Positions 52,858-62,469 of a DNA stretch of 64,000 bases are shown one piece after another. Position numbers and translations under genes: made by a program. Every line of letters starts with the position of its first letter. Position 1 is the first letter of the stretch. The notes under the pieces were generated by a model that did not search any database, had not been told where the DNA came from, and saw only the letters and a program-made list of their open reading frames with translations. Source of the DNA: Pontixanthobacter gangjinensis (GTDB taxonomy: Bacteria; Pseudomonadota; Alphaproteobacteria; Sphingomonadales; Sphingomonadaceae); assembly GCF_009827545.1 (NCBI RefSeq), contig NZ_WTYS01000001.1, positions 2,443,772 through 2,507,771 on the forward strand. The letters run 5' to 3'.

Positions 52858-53676
52858 TTATTGCTGGACGACCTGCTGCTGCTCGACCGCCACTGCAACT
52901 TGCAGATCTTCGCTTCGCGCACCGAAGCTGATGCCGGTAATCGGGGCTGCATCGCGGTAATCGCGCCCGGTTGCCACCCGGACATACCGCGGATCTGGGC
53001 TGATTACATTCGAGACATCGAACCCGACCCAGCCAAGCCCGTCAACATGCGCTTCTGCCCAAGCGTGGGTTGCTTCTTGCTCCACCCGGTCATTCATCAT
53101 CAAATAGCCGCTGACATAACGCGCGGGTATTTCCAATGCGCGCGCTGCTCCGATGAAAATCTGGGCGTGGTCTTGGCACACACCGCTGCCGTGCTTCATC
53201 GCTTCTTCTGCGGTTGTTTCAACCTGCGTTTCGCCGGTTTTATATTCCACCCGATCGCGAATGCTTTGCGACAGGCTGTGCAGAATATTGATCTTGGTTT
53301 CGCCCTTGGCTTCCAGTTCGCGGATCAATTTCTTCATACTCGGACCAGGCCGAGTCAAATCGGTTTGGCCAAGGAAACTCCATAGAGGCATATGGCCCGA
53401 ATGTACGCCGATCACGCCGGCATTATCCTCTGTGTCGACCAGCCCTTCGCATCTTACGATCACTTCACGCGCTTCGGGCTCGACCGCAACCAGCGTTACC
53501 GTATTGTGGTGCTGGTCCTCATATTGGAGCTCCTCATGCGCGTTCTCATAGGTCATATCCCATTTCAGGATTTTCTGCCCTTGCGTAGCTTTCGGCGTCA
53601 GCCTTAGCCGTTGCAATGCATGGACCACCGGATCGGAAAAGCGGTAACGCGTGGTATGTTTGATCGAAAGTCTCAT
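52858..53676 (-). CDS. Transglutaminase-family protein of the Anbu cluster
   Basis: The 272-residue product has an N-terminal beta-sandwich (IKHTTRYRFSDPV, VHALQRLRLTP) and a transglutaminase-like catalytic core at about 150-240: HGSGVCQDHAQIF with Cys, ATHAWAEAHVDGLG with His and GFDVSNV with Asp. Such proteins act as cysteine proteases or amide-transferring enzymes. It lies 4 bp after the alpha-E gene and about 91 bp before anbu, all transcribed leftwards, as in known Anbu loci. Confidence 0.92.
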   Translation of the reverse strand: MRLSIKHTTRYRFSDPVVHALQRLRLTPKATQGQKILKWDMTYENAHEELQYEDQHHNTVTLVAVEPEAREVIVRCEGLVDTEDNAGVIGVHSGHMPLWSFLGQTDLTRPGPSMKKLIRELEAKGETKINILHSLSQSIRDRVEYKTGETQVETTAEEAMKHGSGVCQDHAQIFIGAARALEIPARYVSGYLMMNDRVEQEATHAWAEAHVDGLGWVGFDVSNVISPDPRYVRVATGRDYRDAAPITGISFGARSEDLQVAVAVEQQQVVQQ

Positions 53677-53680
53677 AAGA

Positions 53681-54625
53681 TCACGCGATAAACCTGTAAT
53701 CTTCAGCGATTGCTGCCGCGATCGCCGAATTGCTGTGGCTGAATTCCAGCAGGAATTGGTGCAGGCCTTTTTCGAAGATATCGTCGATGGTCATGCCGGA
53801 AATGCGTGTGTCCGCATCACGCATCAACACATTGCACTCGCCCTCTTTTCCGTGGATCCGCGCAAGTGCCGCCAAATTTTGGCGTAAGGCAGAATGGCAA
53901 AAAGCCAGACTGCGCGGAAAACGGTCATCAAGCACCAGAAATTCAACAATACCGCGCGCGTCGATTTGCCCGGCATTCAGGAAACGGTACGCGCGGTCAC
54001 CCGACACCGAACGAAGGATATTGTCCCATTGCCCGGCATCCATCGTTGAACCGACATAGGACAGTGACGGCAACAACAGATAATATTTGATGTCAAGGAT
54101 CCGCGCGATGCTGTCGGCGCGCTCGACAAACGTGCCCGCTCGGGCAAAGTGGAACCCTTCGTCGCGCAACATTGATCCTGCCATTGCCCCGTGAACCTGC
54201 ATCCCGGCCCGCCGGATACTGCTGACGACATATCCAAGATTATTCTGCTGAACGGGCGCAGACAGCATGTCCTTCAGCTGCATCCAGCTTTCATTGATCG
54301 CTTCCCACACCTCGCCGCTGATGGCATTTCGCGCCATTCTCGCGTTGGTCCGGACCTGTTCGAACGTGCCGAGAATGTTAGCCGGGTTATCCTTGTTGCG
54401 CAGAATAAAATTCCACACCTGCGGTCCATTATATTCACCGCCATGCTGTTCAAACGCAGCCTTGTGTCCGGTAGTCGCAATTACCGAGCGCCATTCCGCA
54501 TCCGCCGTCGCGAAATCGCGAGTCAACGCCATGCGTAGCCCGGCATCGAGCAGCCGGGCGGTATTTTCTGCGCGTTCCAGATAGCGGAACATCCAGAACA
54601 ACCCGTTTCCTGTGCGGCCTAGCAT
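53681..54625 (-). CDS. Alpha-E domain protein of the Anbu cluster
   Basis: The 314-residue product has the alpha-E domain: LGRTGNGLFWMFRYLERAENTARLLDAG at the N terminus, then helical blocks AGTFVERADSIARILDIKYYLLLPS and FVERADS-like repeats, and a C-terminal helix before ALRQNLAALARIHG. The family is a helical domain regularly linked to ATP-grasp, transglutaminase and Anbu genes. Its function is unknown; by association it may bind or modify a peptide. It sits 31 bp after the ATP-grasp gene. Confidence 0.9.
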   Translation of the reverse strand: MLGRTGNGLFWMFRYLERAENTARLLDAGLRMALTRDFATADAEWRSVIATTGHKAAFEQHGGEYNGPQVWNFILRNKDNPANILGTFEQVRTNARMARNAISGEVWEAINESWMQLKDMLSAPVQQNNLGYVVSSIRRAGMQVHGAMAGSMLRDEGFHFARAGTFVERADSIARILDIKYYLLLPSLSYVGSTMDAGQWDNILRSVSGDRAYRFLNAGQIDARGIVEFLVLDDRFPRSLAFCHSALRQNLAALARIHGKEGECNVLMRDADTRISGMTIDDIFEKGLHQFLLEFSHSNSAIAAAIAEDYRFIA

Positions 54626-54656
54626 TCTTGCGTTCCTTGATGTGTCTCAGCCGCCA

Positions 54657-56084
54657 TCAGTCTTTCAGCACCCACGTATCTTTAGTCCCGCCGCCCTGAC
54701 TGGAATTCACAACCAGAGACCCTTTCTTCAACGCCACACGTGTCAGACCCCCAGGAGTAATATCGACGCCATTCGGCGAAACCAGTACGTAGGGCCGCAA
54801 ATCCACATGGCGCGGTGCAAGGCCGCTCTTGGTGAAGATCGGACAAGTCGACAAAGCCAATGTGGGCTGGGCGATATAATTTGTCGGATTATTGGTCAGC
54901 TTCTTGCGGAATTCGGCGATCTCTTTCTTCGAAGCGGTTGGACCGATCAACATACCGTATCCGCCCGAACCGTGGACTTCCTTGACCACCAGTTCCTCAA
55001 GATTGTCGAGCACATAGCCGAGACTGTCTGGGTCGGAACACCGCCATGTCTGGACATTGGGCAGCAGTGGTTTTTCGCCAGTATAAAACTCGACGATTTC
55101 AGGCATAAAGCTGTAGACAGCTTTGTCGTCGCAAACGCCTGTTCCCGGCGCGTTGGCAATTGTTACGCCGCCCGCGCGATAAACATCCATAATTCCGGGG
55201 ATGCCCAATGCACTGTCGGGATTAAACGTTAGCGGATCCAGATAATCATCATCGACCCGCCGGTAGATCACATCGACCGGCTTGTAGCCTCTCGTTGTCC
55301 TCATCTGCACGCGGCCATCAACCACGCGCAAATCGCTGCCTTCGACCAGATAGGCGCCCATCTGATCTGCCAAAAACGAATGTTCGAAATAGGCGCTGTT
55401 ATAAATTCCGGGAGTCAACACGGCTACATTGGGACGTCCCTTGGTCGCTGGCGGCGCGCACGCGGCAAGGCTCTGCGCGAGACGGCGCGGATAATCCGAG
55501 ACCGCCTCCACTTCGACTTTCGAAAACAGCTCGGGGAACATCGCCATCATCGTTTCGCGGTTTTCCAGCATATAGCTGACGCCCGACGGGGTTCTGGCGT
55601 TATCCTCCAGCACGAACCATTCGTCGGGTCCGGTGCGGACCAGATCTATCCCGACGATATGCGTATAAACTCCGCCCGGCGGCTTAAAACCAACCATCTG
55701 GTGCAGCCACGCCGCATTGTTGCGAAACAACCGTTCAGGGATCCGGCCCGACCGGATTATTTCCTGCCGGTGGTAAAGGTCATACAAGAAAGCATTGAGC
55801 GCGCTGACGCGCTGTTCGATGCCGCGTGACAATTTGCGCCATTCGCCGGCACCAATTACGCGCGGAACCATATCGAACGGAATTAATCGTTCTTCTGCAG
55901 CATCCTCGCCATAGACATTGAAGGTGATGCCCGTTTTGCGGAAATTGCTTTCGGCTTCATTGTGCTTGCGGCGCAGATAGGACTGGTCCTGGCCATTTTG
56001 CCAGTCGCAATATCCCTCGTAAGCGGGGCGAACGGAGCCGTCCGCGGTGTGCATTTCATCAAAATTGGAATGAGCGATGCCCAC
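54657..56084 (-). CDS. Circularly permuted ATP-grasp protein of the Anbu cluster
   Basis: The 475-residue product belongs to the circularly permuted ATP-grasp type 2 family: GITFNVYGEDAAEERLIPFD, DLVRTGPDEWFVLEDNARTPSGVSYMLENR, VAVLTPGIYNSAYFEHSFLADQMG, NLEELVVKEVHGSGGYGMLIGP, and the C-terminal LRPYVLVSPNGVDITPGGLTRVAL. It is expected to ligate amino acids or peptides with ATP. The start is GTG at 56084, with AAGGGG five bases upstream. Together with alpha-E, transglutaminase and anbu it forms one operon. Confidence 0.92.
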   Translation of the reverse strand: MGIAHSNFDEMHTADGSVRPAYEGYCDWQNGQDQSYLRRKHNEAESNFRKTGITFNVYGEDAAEERLIPFDMVPRVIGAGEWRKLSRGIEQRVSALNAFLYDLYHRQEIIRSGRIPERLFRNNAAWLHQMVGFKPPGGVYTHIVGIDLVRTGPDEWFVLEDNARTPSGVSYMLENRETMMAMFPELFSKVEVEAVSDYPRRLAQSLAACAPPATKGRPNVAVLTPGIYNSAYFEHSFLADQMGAYLVEGSDLRVVDGRVQMRTTRGYKPVDVIYRRVDDDYLDPLTFNPDSALGIPGIMDVYRAGGVTIANAPGTGVCDDKAVYSFMPEIVEFYTGEKPLLPNVQTWRCSDPDSLGYVLDNLEELVVKEVHGSGGYGMLIGPTASKKEIAEFRKKLTNNPTNYIAQPTLALSTCPIFTKSGLAPRHVDLRPYVLVSPNGVDITPGGLTRVALKKGSLVVNSSQGGGTKDTWVLKD

Positions 56085-56158
56085 GGACCCCTTGAAACTA
56101 GCTGATTAAAACCGAGCACTATGGCTACAGTGATTGATGCTGATGTAAACCCAAAGCT

Positions 56159-56920
56159 TCAAACTTCTTCGAGTTCCCGCAAAACTGCTCGTATGCATTC
56201 GGGCGAGTAGGAGAAGCCGATATGATTGCAGCGCAAGGCAACCGCGCGATCGCGCTCACCAACCTTACCGCAACTGCTTCGCGGGCTGACAATGCCGTCG
56301 CGCGCGCTCCAGAATGCAACCGTTTCAACCGGCGGCTTCTGACCTACGTCACCCTCTATCGGCGGATTATCCACCCGATGCCCTGCGATGAACTGATAAA
56401 TCCGCCAAGCATTATTTGCCCTTGGGTCGCCGGAGAATGGTGAGCCCATAGTAACGACTTTGGCGACTTGATCGGGATGGCGCTTGGCCAGTTCGCGTGC
56501 GAATAATCCGCCTAGGCTCCAGCCGACGAGCACTACATCCCTTCCGTAACGCTGGTGAATATCCGCCAGCCGTTCTTCGAGGAATGCGACATTTTCTGAT
56601 GTGGGTCCGAAATTGAATCCCATGCCCCATCGCTTGACCGTGTGACCCGCTCTCTCAAGCTGCTGGGCCATATATTTCATACGGACCGGATGGGTGCCAA
56701 AACCAGGCAGCAGCATTACCGTGCGCGGGGTGACAGCAGCCTCAATATCCATTTTCCGGAAAAGCCTGAGCGCAGGTTCGACCACAACTCGCGCTTCAGC
56801 GAGCGTGTGACGGATTTTCGGACGAGCGGCCGCGTCGGGATTCCCCTGACGCGCCAATTCGATCCGGCGCGACAAATCAACCTTAGGGGGTTTTGGGGGT
56901 TGCGGCTTGGTGCTGCTCAA
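56159..56920 (-). CDS. Alpha/beta hydrolase
   Basis: The product has the alpha/beta-hydrolase core [18 protein letters not shown], the nucleophile elbow [13 protein letters not shown] (Ser), a downstream Asp in SARDGIVSP and a likely His near the end. It resembles bacterial lipase- or esterase-like proteins of unknown substrate. The start is unclear: the open frame to 56992 has no good ribosome site, and a TTG at 56920 (preceded by GAGGC) is my choice. It is divergent from uvrB. Confidence 0.72.
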   Translation of the reverse strand: MSSTKPQPPKPPKVDLSRRIELARQGNPDAAARPKIRHTLAEARVVVEPALRLFRKMDIEAAVTPRTVMLLPGFGTHPVRMKYMAQQLERAGHTVKRWGMGFNFGPTSENVAFLEERLADIHQRYGRDVVLVGWSLGGLFARELAKRHPDQVAKVVTMGSPFSGDPRANNAWRIYQFIAGHRVDNPPIEGDVGQKPPVETVAFWSARDGIVSPRSSCGKVGERDRAVALRCNHIGFSYSPECIRAVLRELEEV

Positions 56921-57031
56921 AATGCGGCCTCGTTTCAAATTTTTCCCGGTGCATACCCCATAGTGCAAACATCTTTGGCTGTCGCCACCCACAACTTGCC
57001 CACTGGCACAACACCCCCCATATGTTCCCGC

Positions 57032-59218
57032 ATGTCAGAACTCGTTATCCGCCGCGGCCTCGAAGAACCCGATACCAGCGGCGATTTTGTCCCGCACAAA
57101 CCTGCGCGCCCGGAAAAATCAATGCCGGGTAAGAAATTCGAGCTGATTTCCGAATATGAGCCGGCTGGTGATCAACCAACCGCCATTGCCGATCTGGTCG
57201 CTGGTGCGAATGACGGGGACAAGACGCAAACTTTGCTGGGCGTGACCGGCAGCGGAAAAACCTTCACCATGGCCAAAGTGATCGAGGCAACCCAGCGCCC
57301 TGCCCTGATCCTCGCGCCCAACAAAATCCTTGCCGCACAGCTATACGGAGAGTTCAAAAGCTTTTTCCCGAATAACGCCGTCGAATATTTCGTCAGTTAC
57401 TACGACTATTATCAGCCAGAAGCCTACGTCCCGCGCAGCGACACCTATATCGAAAAGGAAAGCAGCGTTAACGAGGCGATTGACCGGATGCGCCATTCGG
57501 CCACCCGCTCGCTGCTAGAGCGCGATGATGTGATAATCGTGGCATCGGTATCATGTATTTACGGCATCGGCTCGGTCGAAACCTATTCGGCAATGATTTT
57601 TGACATCAAGACCGGCACCTCCGTCGATCAGCGCGAGATGATCCGCAAGCTGGTCGCTATGCAATATAAGCGCAATGACGCGGCTTTCACCCGCGGCACG
57701 TTTCGGGTGCGCGGCGACAATCTGGAAATCTTCCCGAGCCATTATGAGGATATGGCATGGCGGGTCAGCTTCTTCGGCGATGATATCGAGGAGATAAGCG
57801 AATTCGATCCGCTGACGGGCAGCAAAGGCGCCAGTCTGGAAGTCGTGCGCGTCTATGCCAATTCGCATTATGTGACCCCTGGCCCGACCATGAAACAGGC
57901 GGCCGACGCGATAAAGTTCGAACTGTCCGAACGGCTTAAGGAATTGAACGAAGAAGGCCTGCTGCTGGAAGCGCAAAGGCTGGAGCAGCGAACTAATTTT
58001 GATCTGGAAATGATTGCCGCCACCGGCAGCTGCGCAGGCATCGAGAATTATAGCCGTTTCCTGACCGGACGTTTGCCGGGCGAACCGCCGCCAACATTGT
58101 TCGAATATCTGCCCGAAAACGCCTTGCTGTTCGTCGATGAAAGTCATCAGACCGTCCCACAAATCGGCGCAATGTCGAAAGGCGATCACCGCCGCAAATT
58201 GACGCTGGCCGAACATGGTTTCCGCCTGCCCAGCTGCATCGACAACCGCCCGCTGCGCTTCAACGAATGGGACGCAATGCGGCCGCAAACCTTCGCGGTT
58301 TCCGCCACGCCCGGCAATTGGGAGATGGAGCAAACCGGCGGCGTTTTTGCCGAACAAATCATTCGCCCGACCGGCCTGATTGATCCTCCGGTGGAAATTC
58401 GGCCCGTCGAAGATCAGGTGCAGGATTGCATCGACCAGTGCCGCCAGACTGCCGAGAAAGGCTACCGCACATTGGTCACCACATTGACTAAGCGGATGTC
58501 CGAAGATTTGACCGAGTTCATGCATGAGGCGGGTCTGCGCGTTCGCTATATGCATAGCGATGTCGAGACGCTCGAACGGATTGAATTAATCCGCGATTTG
58601 CGGCTTGGCGTCTATGATGTGTTGGTCGGTATCAACCTTCTGCGCGAAGGGCTTGATATTCCCGAATGCGGGTTGGTGGCGATCCTGGATGCCGACAAGG
58701 AAGGCTTCCTGCGTTCCGAAACTTCACTGGTGCAAACAATTGGCCGCGCCGCGCGTAACGTCGATGGCAAAGTAATCCTTTATGCAGACCGGATCACCGG
58801 CAGCATGGAACGTGCGATGGCTGAAACTGACCGCCGCCGCGAAAAACAGCGCGCTTACAATGAACAACACGGCATCACCCCGACTACCATCAAGCGCAAC
58901 ATTCAGGACATCGTTGCCCACACCGCCAGCAAAGACGGGGTTACGGTCGATATTGGCGATGAAAAGGTCAACAACCTCGTCGGGCATAATTTGCGCGGCT
59001 ATATCGAAGACCTCGAAAAGCGGATGCGCGACGCCGCCGCCGACCTTGAATTCGAAGAAGCGGGCCGCTTGCGCGACGAAATCCGCAAGCTGGAAGCCAA
59101 TGAACTCGGTATTCCCGATGCGGACAAGACAGCCCCCATTGTGGGCCGGTCGATGGAAGGCAAGCCCGGCACACGCAAAATGGGCTATGGTCAAACGCAG
59201 CGGAAGTGGGGGAAGTGA
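57032..59218 (+). CDS. uvrB: Excinuclease ABC subunit B
   Basis: UvrB is the damage-verifying helicase of nucleotide excision repair. The 728-residue product has the Walker [38 protein letters not shown], the beta hairpin region, the DEAD-type [10 protein letters not shown] and the motif V-VI block [29 protein letters not shown]. The C-terminal UvrC-binding domain ([27 protein letters not shown]) is also visible. The ATG at 57032 was chosen; the frame to 56642 is open but shadow. Its TGA overlaps the next ATG (TGATG). Confidence 0.97.
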   Translation: MSELVIRRGLEEPDTSGDFVPHKPARPEKSMPGKKFELISEYEPAGDQPTAIADLVAGANDGDKTQTLLGVTGSGKTFTMAKVIEATQRPALILAPNKILAAQLYGEFKSFFPNNAVEYFVSYYDYYQPEAYVPRSDTYIEKESSVNEAIDRMRHSATRSLLERDDVIIVASVSCIYGIGSVETYSAMIFDIKTGTSVDQREMIRKLVAMQYKRNDAAFTRGTFRVRGDNLEIFPSHYEDMAWRVSFFGDDIEEISEFDPLTGSKGASLEVVRVYANSHYVTPGPTMKQAADAIKFELSERLKELNEEGLLLEAQRLEQRTNFDLEMIAATGSCAGIENYSRFLTGRLPGEPPPTLFEYLPENALLFVDESHQTVPQIGAMSKGDHRRKLTLAEHGFRLPSCIDNRPLRFNEWDAMRPQTFAVSATPGNWEMEQTGGVFAEQIIRPTGLIDPPVEIRPVEDQVQDCIDQCRQTAEKGYRTLVTTLTKRMSEDLTEFMHEAGLRVRYMHSDVETLERIELIRDLRLGVYDVLVGINLLREGLDIPECGLVAILDADKEGFLRSETSLVQTIGRAARNVDGKVILYADRITGSMERAMAETDRRREKQRAYNEQHGITPTTIKRNIQDIVAHTASKDGVTVDIGDEKVNNLVGHNLRGYIEDLEKRMRDAAADLEFEEAGRLRDEIRKLEANELGIPDADKTAPIVGRSMEGKPGTRKMGYGQTQRKWGK

Positions 59219-59796
59219 TGGCCCCGCTGCGCCCCTATCCACCAGTACCGCTGCGAGCAATTGTCCATGCCTTGTCGGTCAGCGCGGCGCTGGCGCTGGC
59301 CGCGTGCAAGCCGCCTGCCGCCGATGAATATGTCGAACGAATTGCGATTGATGATCGCCGAGAGGCTCCATCCATGCCTATCGACACGCCGAACACCGAA
59401 GGCGCAATTTGGGCTGACAGCACCCAGCCTGACCGGATGCTTTACGGCAATACGGGGCAGCCAGCGATTTTTGCATTGGGCTGCGAGAAAGCGGGTGCCG
59501 CTTACAAGGTTCATATCACTCGCTTTATTGCCGCCGACCCGCAGGCGAAGGGGCTGATGGCGCTGATCGGCAATGGCCATATTGCCCGCCTGCCTGTCGA
59601 TTCAGTGTGGAATGGCAAGGTTTGGTTATGGGAAGGGTATTATGATCCGCGCAATCCAGATCTTGATGTCCTCACAGGCCCACGAAAAATCGAAGCGACC
59701 ATACCTGGCGCAGGCAGCGTTGTGCTCAATCCAAGCCCGCGTCCAGCCCAATTGATTGACCATTGCCGCCAGCTGTCGCAGCCTTCCGGCGAATAG
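59218..59796 (+). CDS. Hypothetical lipoprotein downstream of uvrB
   Basis: The 192-residue product has a lipoprotein signal with LALAAC (residues about 25-30) and a C-terminal globular part with GCEKAGAAYKVHITRF and VWLWEGYYDPRNPDL, otherwise unrecognised. Its ATG overlaps the uvrB stop by one base (TGATG), so the two are coupled. The last 71 bases overlap the 3' end of the convergent DsbD-like gene. Confidence 0.78.
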   Translation: MAPLRPYPPVPLRAIVHALSVSAALALAACKPPAADEYVERIAIDDRREAPSMPIDTPNTEGAIWADSTQPDRMLYGNTGQPAIFALGCEKAGAAYKVHITRFIAADPQAKGLMALIGNGHIARLPVDSVWNGKVWLWEGYYDPRNPDLDVLTGPRKIEATIPGAGSVVLNPSPRPAQLIDHCRQLSQPSGE

Positions 59797-61894
59797 GTTC
59801 GGTCACAATATCGGACGTCAGGATTTGTGGCAAAATTTCCGCTTCCGCGCCTGGCAAATACCAAACATATAGCGGGATGCCAGCAACGCCCTGCTCGGTC
59901 AGATATTGCGTGATCGCATCATCAGGCTGCGTCCAGTCCCCACGCATCGCAACAACTCCGGCTTGCTCAAATGCAGCGCGGGTTTCTTCCCGCTCAATCG
60001 AGGTTTGCTCATTCACTTTGCAGGTGACGCACCAATCGGCGGTGAACCACAGGAACACTGGCTGACCAGCAGCCCGTGCCTCAGCCAAAGCGTCCGCGCT
60101 GTAATTGACCGGATCCAGGATAGATTCCGCCGCCGAGCCACCAGCTTGGGAATGGGTGGCGGGCAAGGCGAAGCCCGCAAAAATCAGAAACGGGGCTGCG
60201 ATCAGGCCGAAAGCAGGCCATGCGATTTTACCGCTGCGCTGCAACCTTCCAGTGATGAGAAGGCCTATTATGATACCTGCAACCAGCACCAGAGTGACCA
60301 ATGCGAATTTTGTGCCACCCAGCCGCGAAACCAACCAGATCAACGCCAGCGCGGTTAGGCCCATGGGGATCGCCATTAATCTGCGAAAACGCTCCATCCA
60401 CGGCCCCGGCTTGGGAAGCATTCTGCGCAGTCGCGGGATGAAACCAAGCAGCAGGAATGGCAGGGCCAGTCCCGATCCCAGCGCCGCAAACAGCAGCAAA
60501 GCCTGCGCTGACGGCAGCAATAAAGCCGCGCCCATCGCCGCCGCCATAAATGGCCCCGTGCAAGGGGTGGCCACGACCGCTGCCAGCAAACCCGTGGCAA
60601 AGGCGCTGGCTGGCTTTCCTCGCCGTCCCTTCGCAATTGGCCCTGCATTAAGTGATGGTAATTCAAAAACGCCTGCAAGATTCGCGGTGATCACTGCCGC
60701 GAGCACCAGCAAAGCAACGACCACCGCTGGCTCCTGCAATTGAAACGCCCAACCGACTTGTTGTCCTGCTGCGCGCAGAGCCAGCATCATGCCGCCAAGC
60801 CCGACACAGGCCATCACGACCCCGGCAGTGTAAGCCAGGCCTTCGCTGCGCGCCTGACGTTCACTTCCTCCTGCTCGAACGAGCGACATCGCCTTCAGGC
60901 TCAGGATCGGGAACACGCAGGGCATCACATTCAGGATCAGCCCGCCCGCCAGTGCCGCTAGCAGCAGCCAGCCGAGCGCAGGCGCGTCACCTTCGGAATT
61001 TATGAAGCTTGCATCCACGTGGCCAGCTACGGCTTTGAACTGGATTGAACGGCCATCGCCAAATGACAGAATGCCTTCCACCTCTTCGGGTGCGCCGCTG
61101 TCTTCATCGGCATAACCTTCGGGTAAGATCAAACGTTTCAGCGGAATTTCTACTGCCAGCCTGTCGCCTTCATAGGCGAATTTCTGCCTCGCTGCGTAAG
61201 ACGGTTGAAGGCCCTGACTCAAGCTTCTGTTGGCGAGAAAAAGATGCGGCGCACCCAGATCAAGCCCGGCAGGCATGGGGATCGCAATCCGCAAATTTTC
61301 GCCCGTGATCTGGAAAGTTGCGGCGCTTTCGATCATCGGCGGGATTGCGCCACGCCATTCGGCAAAGCGGCCGTCGGTGGGGCCGGAGCCGACCGCAATC
61401 TTGAGCGAAAAACTGCCCTGCTCCTGCACACATATCCGGTCGGTGCAAGCGAGCCATTGTGCGGAAAGCCCGACTTTTTCGGTTTGTCCGACCCTCGCCG
61501 AAACAGGCACAGTGACCGGTATCAGAACCGCGTATGCCCCCTTGAAAACATGGTTCATCAGACCGCTGATCAGCAATCGGTCCGGCGCAGGATACAGCGG
61601 TTCTCCTGCACTCCAGCCCTCTGGTAACTCCCAATCCAGCTCCATTCCGTACCCGGCGTCTCCCGGGTTCTTCCAATAGCCGTGCCATTCTTCGGAAACA
61701 GGTACGAAGGTCATAGCCAGCATGATTTGCTGGCCGGGTTTTGCGGCACCTTCTGCGACCAAATTTGCTGTGAGGTTAGGCGCAGTGCGCGGGGCATTCT
61801 GGATCGGGGTTTGAGACAGTGCCTGTCCAAACGCGGCTGGCGCGAAACACATCGCCAACGCCATAGCTAACAGAACCGCAAATCGGTGCGCCAT
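59726..61894 (-). CDS. DsbD/ScsB-like thiol:disulfide interchange protein
   Basis: The 722-residue product has a signal peptide (LLAMALAMCFAPAAFGQ), an N-terminal periplasmic domain with the redox pair LACTDRICVQEQ, eight transmembrane segments with NVMPCVFPILSLKAM and ATPCTGPFMAAAMG (the transmembrane Cys pair), and a C-terminal thioredoxin domain with WFTADWCVTCKVNE. This fits the DsbD/ScsB family, which carries electrons from the cytoplasm to periplasmic partners. The start is ATG 61894, before the signal peptide; a longer open frame is shadow. Confidence 0.93.
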   Translation of the reverse strand: MAHRFAVLLAMALAMCFAPAAFGQALSQTPIQNAPRTAPNLTANLVAEGAAKPGQQIMLAMTFVPVSEEWHGYWKNPGDAGYGMELDWELPEGWSAGEPLYPAPDRLLISGLMNHVFKGAYAVLIPVTVPVSARVGQTEKVGLSAQWLACTDRICVQEQGSFSLKIAVGSGPTDGRFAEWRGAIPPMIESAATFQITGENLRIAIPMPAGLDLGAPHLFLANRSLSQGLQPSYAARQKFAYEGDRLAVEIPLKRLILPEGYADEDSGAPEEVEGILSFGDGRSIQFKAVAGHVDASFINSEGDAPALGWLLLAALAGGLILNVMPCVFPILSLKAMSLVRAGGSERQARSEGLAYTAGVVMACVGLGGMMLALRAAGQQVGWAFQLQEPAVVVALLVLAAVITANLAGVFELPSLNAGPIAKGRRGKPASAFATGLLAAVVATPCTGPFMAAAMGAALLLPSAQALLLFAALGSGLALPFLLLGFIPRLRRMLPKPGPWMERFRRLMAIPMGLTALALIWLVSRLGGTKFALVTLVLVAGIIIGLLITGRLQRSGKIAWPAFGLIAAPFLIFAGFALPATHSQAGGSAAESILDPVNYSADALAEARAAGQPVFLWFTADWCVTCKVNEQTSIEREETRAAFEQAGVVAMRGDWTQPDDAITQYLTEQGVAGIPLYVWYLPGAEAEILPQILTSDIVTEPIRRKAATAGGNGQSIGLDAGLD

Positions 61895-62005
61895 TTGGCG
61901 TTTGACCTTTATGGCAGGTAATCTCTTTGCGTGTTGCACAATCGGCCATCTAGTGCTTGGACGGGCAAGTCGCAATCGCTGCCTAATGAAAGCCGCCATC
62001 CAGCA

Positions 62006-62461
62006 ATGCCAATCGCGCGAAAAATCCGGACCTTCAGCGATTTGCCCGCTAGCGAAAAATTCGCCTTTCTCGAGGCCAGCATATTGCTGGCAATAGCGCG
62101 GATTGTTGTCGATTTCGTGCCGCTTTCCAAATGGCGCAAGCAGGTGGCGATCAAAACCTACCAACCTTGCGAGGCGGAGCAATTGGGCAAACCCCAGCGG
62201 GAGCAGGCGCGCATGGTACTGCGCACAATTAAGCGCGTTGGCCGCAATGTGCCGGTCAAATTCGTCTGCCTGCCGCAAGCGCTTACCGCACGGTGGATGC
62301 TGAGCCGCCGCAACATACCGACTGAATTGTTTTTGGGCACCCGCAGGGAGGCCGAGGTTAACCGCGAATTTCACGCCTGGTTGATGGCTGGTGATATAAT
62401 GGTAACTGGCAATTGCGACCCGGAAGATTATGCCATTTTGGGATCACAGAAGCGGGATTGA
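62006..62461 (+). CDS. Lasso peptide biosynthesis B2-like protein (transglutaminase-like leader peptidase)
   Basis: The 151-residue product matches lasso B2 proteins: an N-terminal helical part (FSDLPASEKFAFLEASILLA) followed by the catalytic core with Cys in VCLPQALTARWMLSRR (Cys near 88), His in FHAWLMAGD (near 123) and an Asp in the same segment. B2 cleaves the leader peptide from a lasso precursor, with a B1 partner. ATG 62006 gives the usual length; an ATG at 61931 also exists. It is convergent with the nucleotidyltransferase gene (8 bp between ends) and next to an ABC exporter beyond it. Confidence 0.86.
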   Translation: MPIARKIRTFSDLPASEKFAFLEASILLAIARIVVDFVPLSKWRKQVAIKTYQPCEAEQLGKPQREQARMVLRTIKRVGRNVPVKFVCLPQALTARWMLSRRNIPTELFLGTRREAEVNREFHAWLMAGDIMVTGNCDPEDYAILGSQKRD

Positions 62462-62469
62462 CCGAAATT

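Noticed and set aside
52390-53385. 331-residue rightward open frame
   Set aside because: Runs opposite anbu and the transglutaminase gene, both clearly real by motif.
57551-58555. 334-residue leftward open frame
   Set aside because: Lies entirely opposite uvrB; composition (His, Ala, Gln rich) is typical of an antisense shadow.
61902-62096. Possible precursor peptide frame just upstream of B2
   Set aside because: Frame has four Cys and no leader-core junction of lasso type; overlaps B2 and has no ribosome site.
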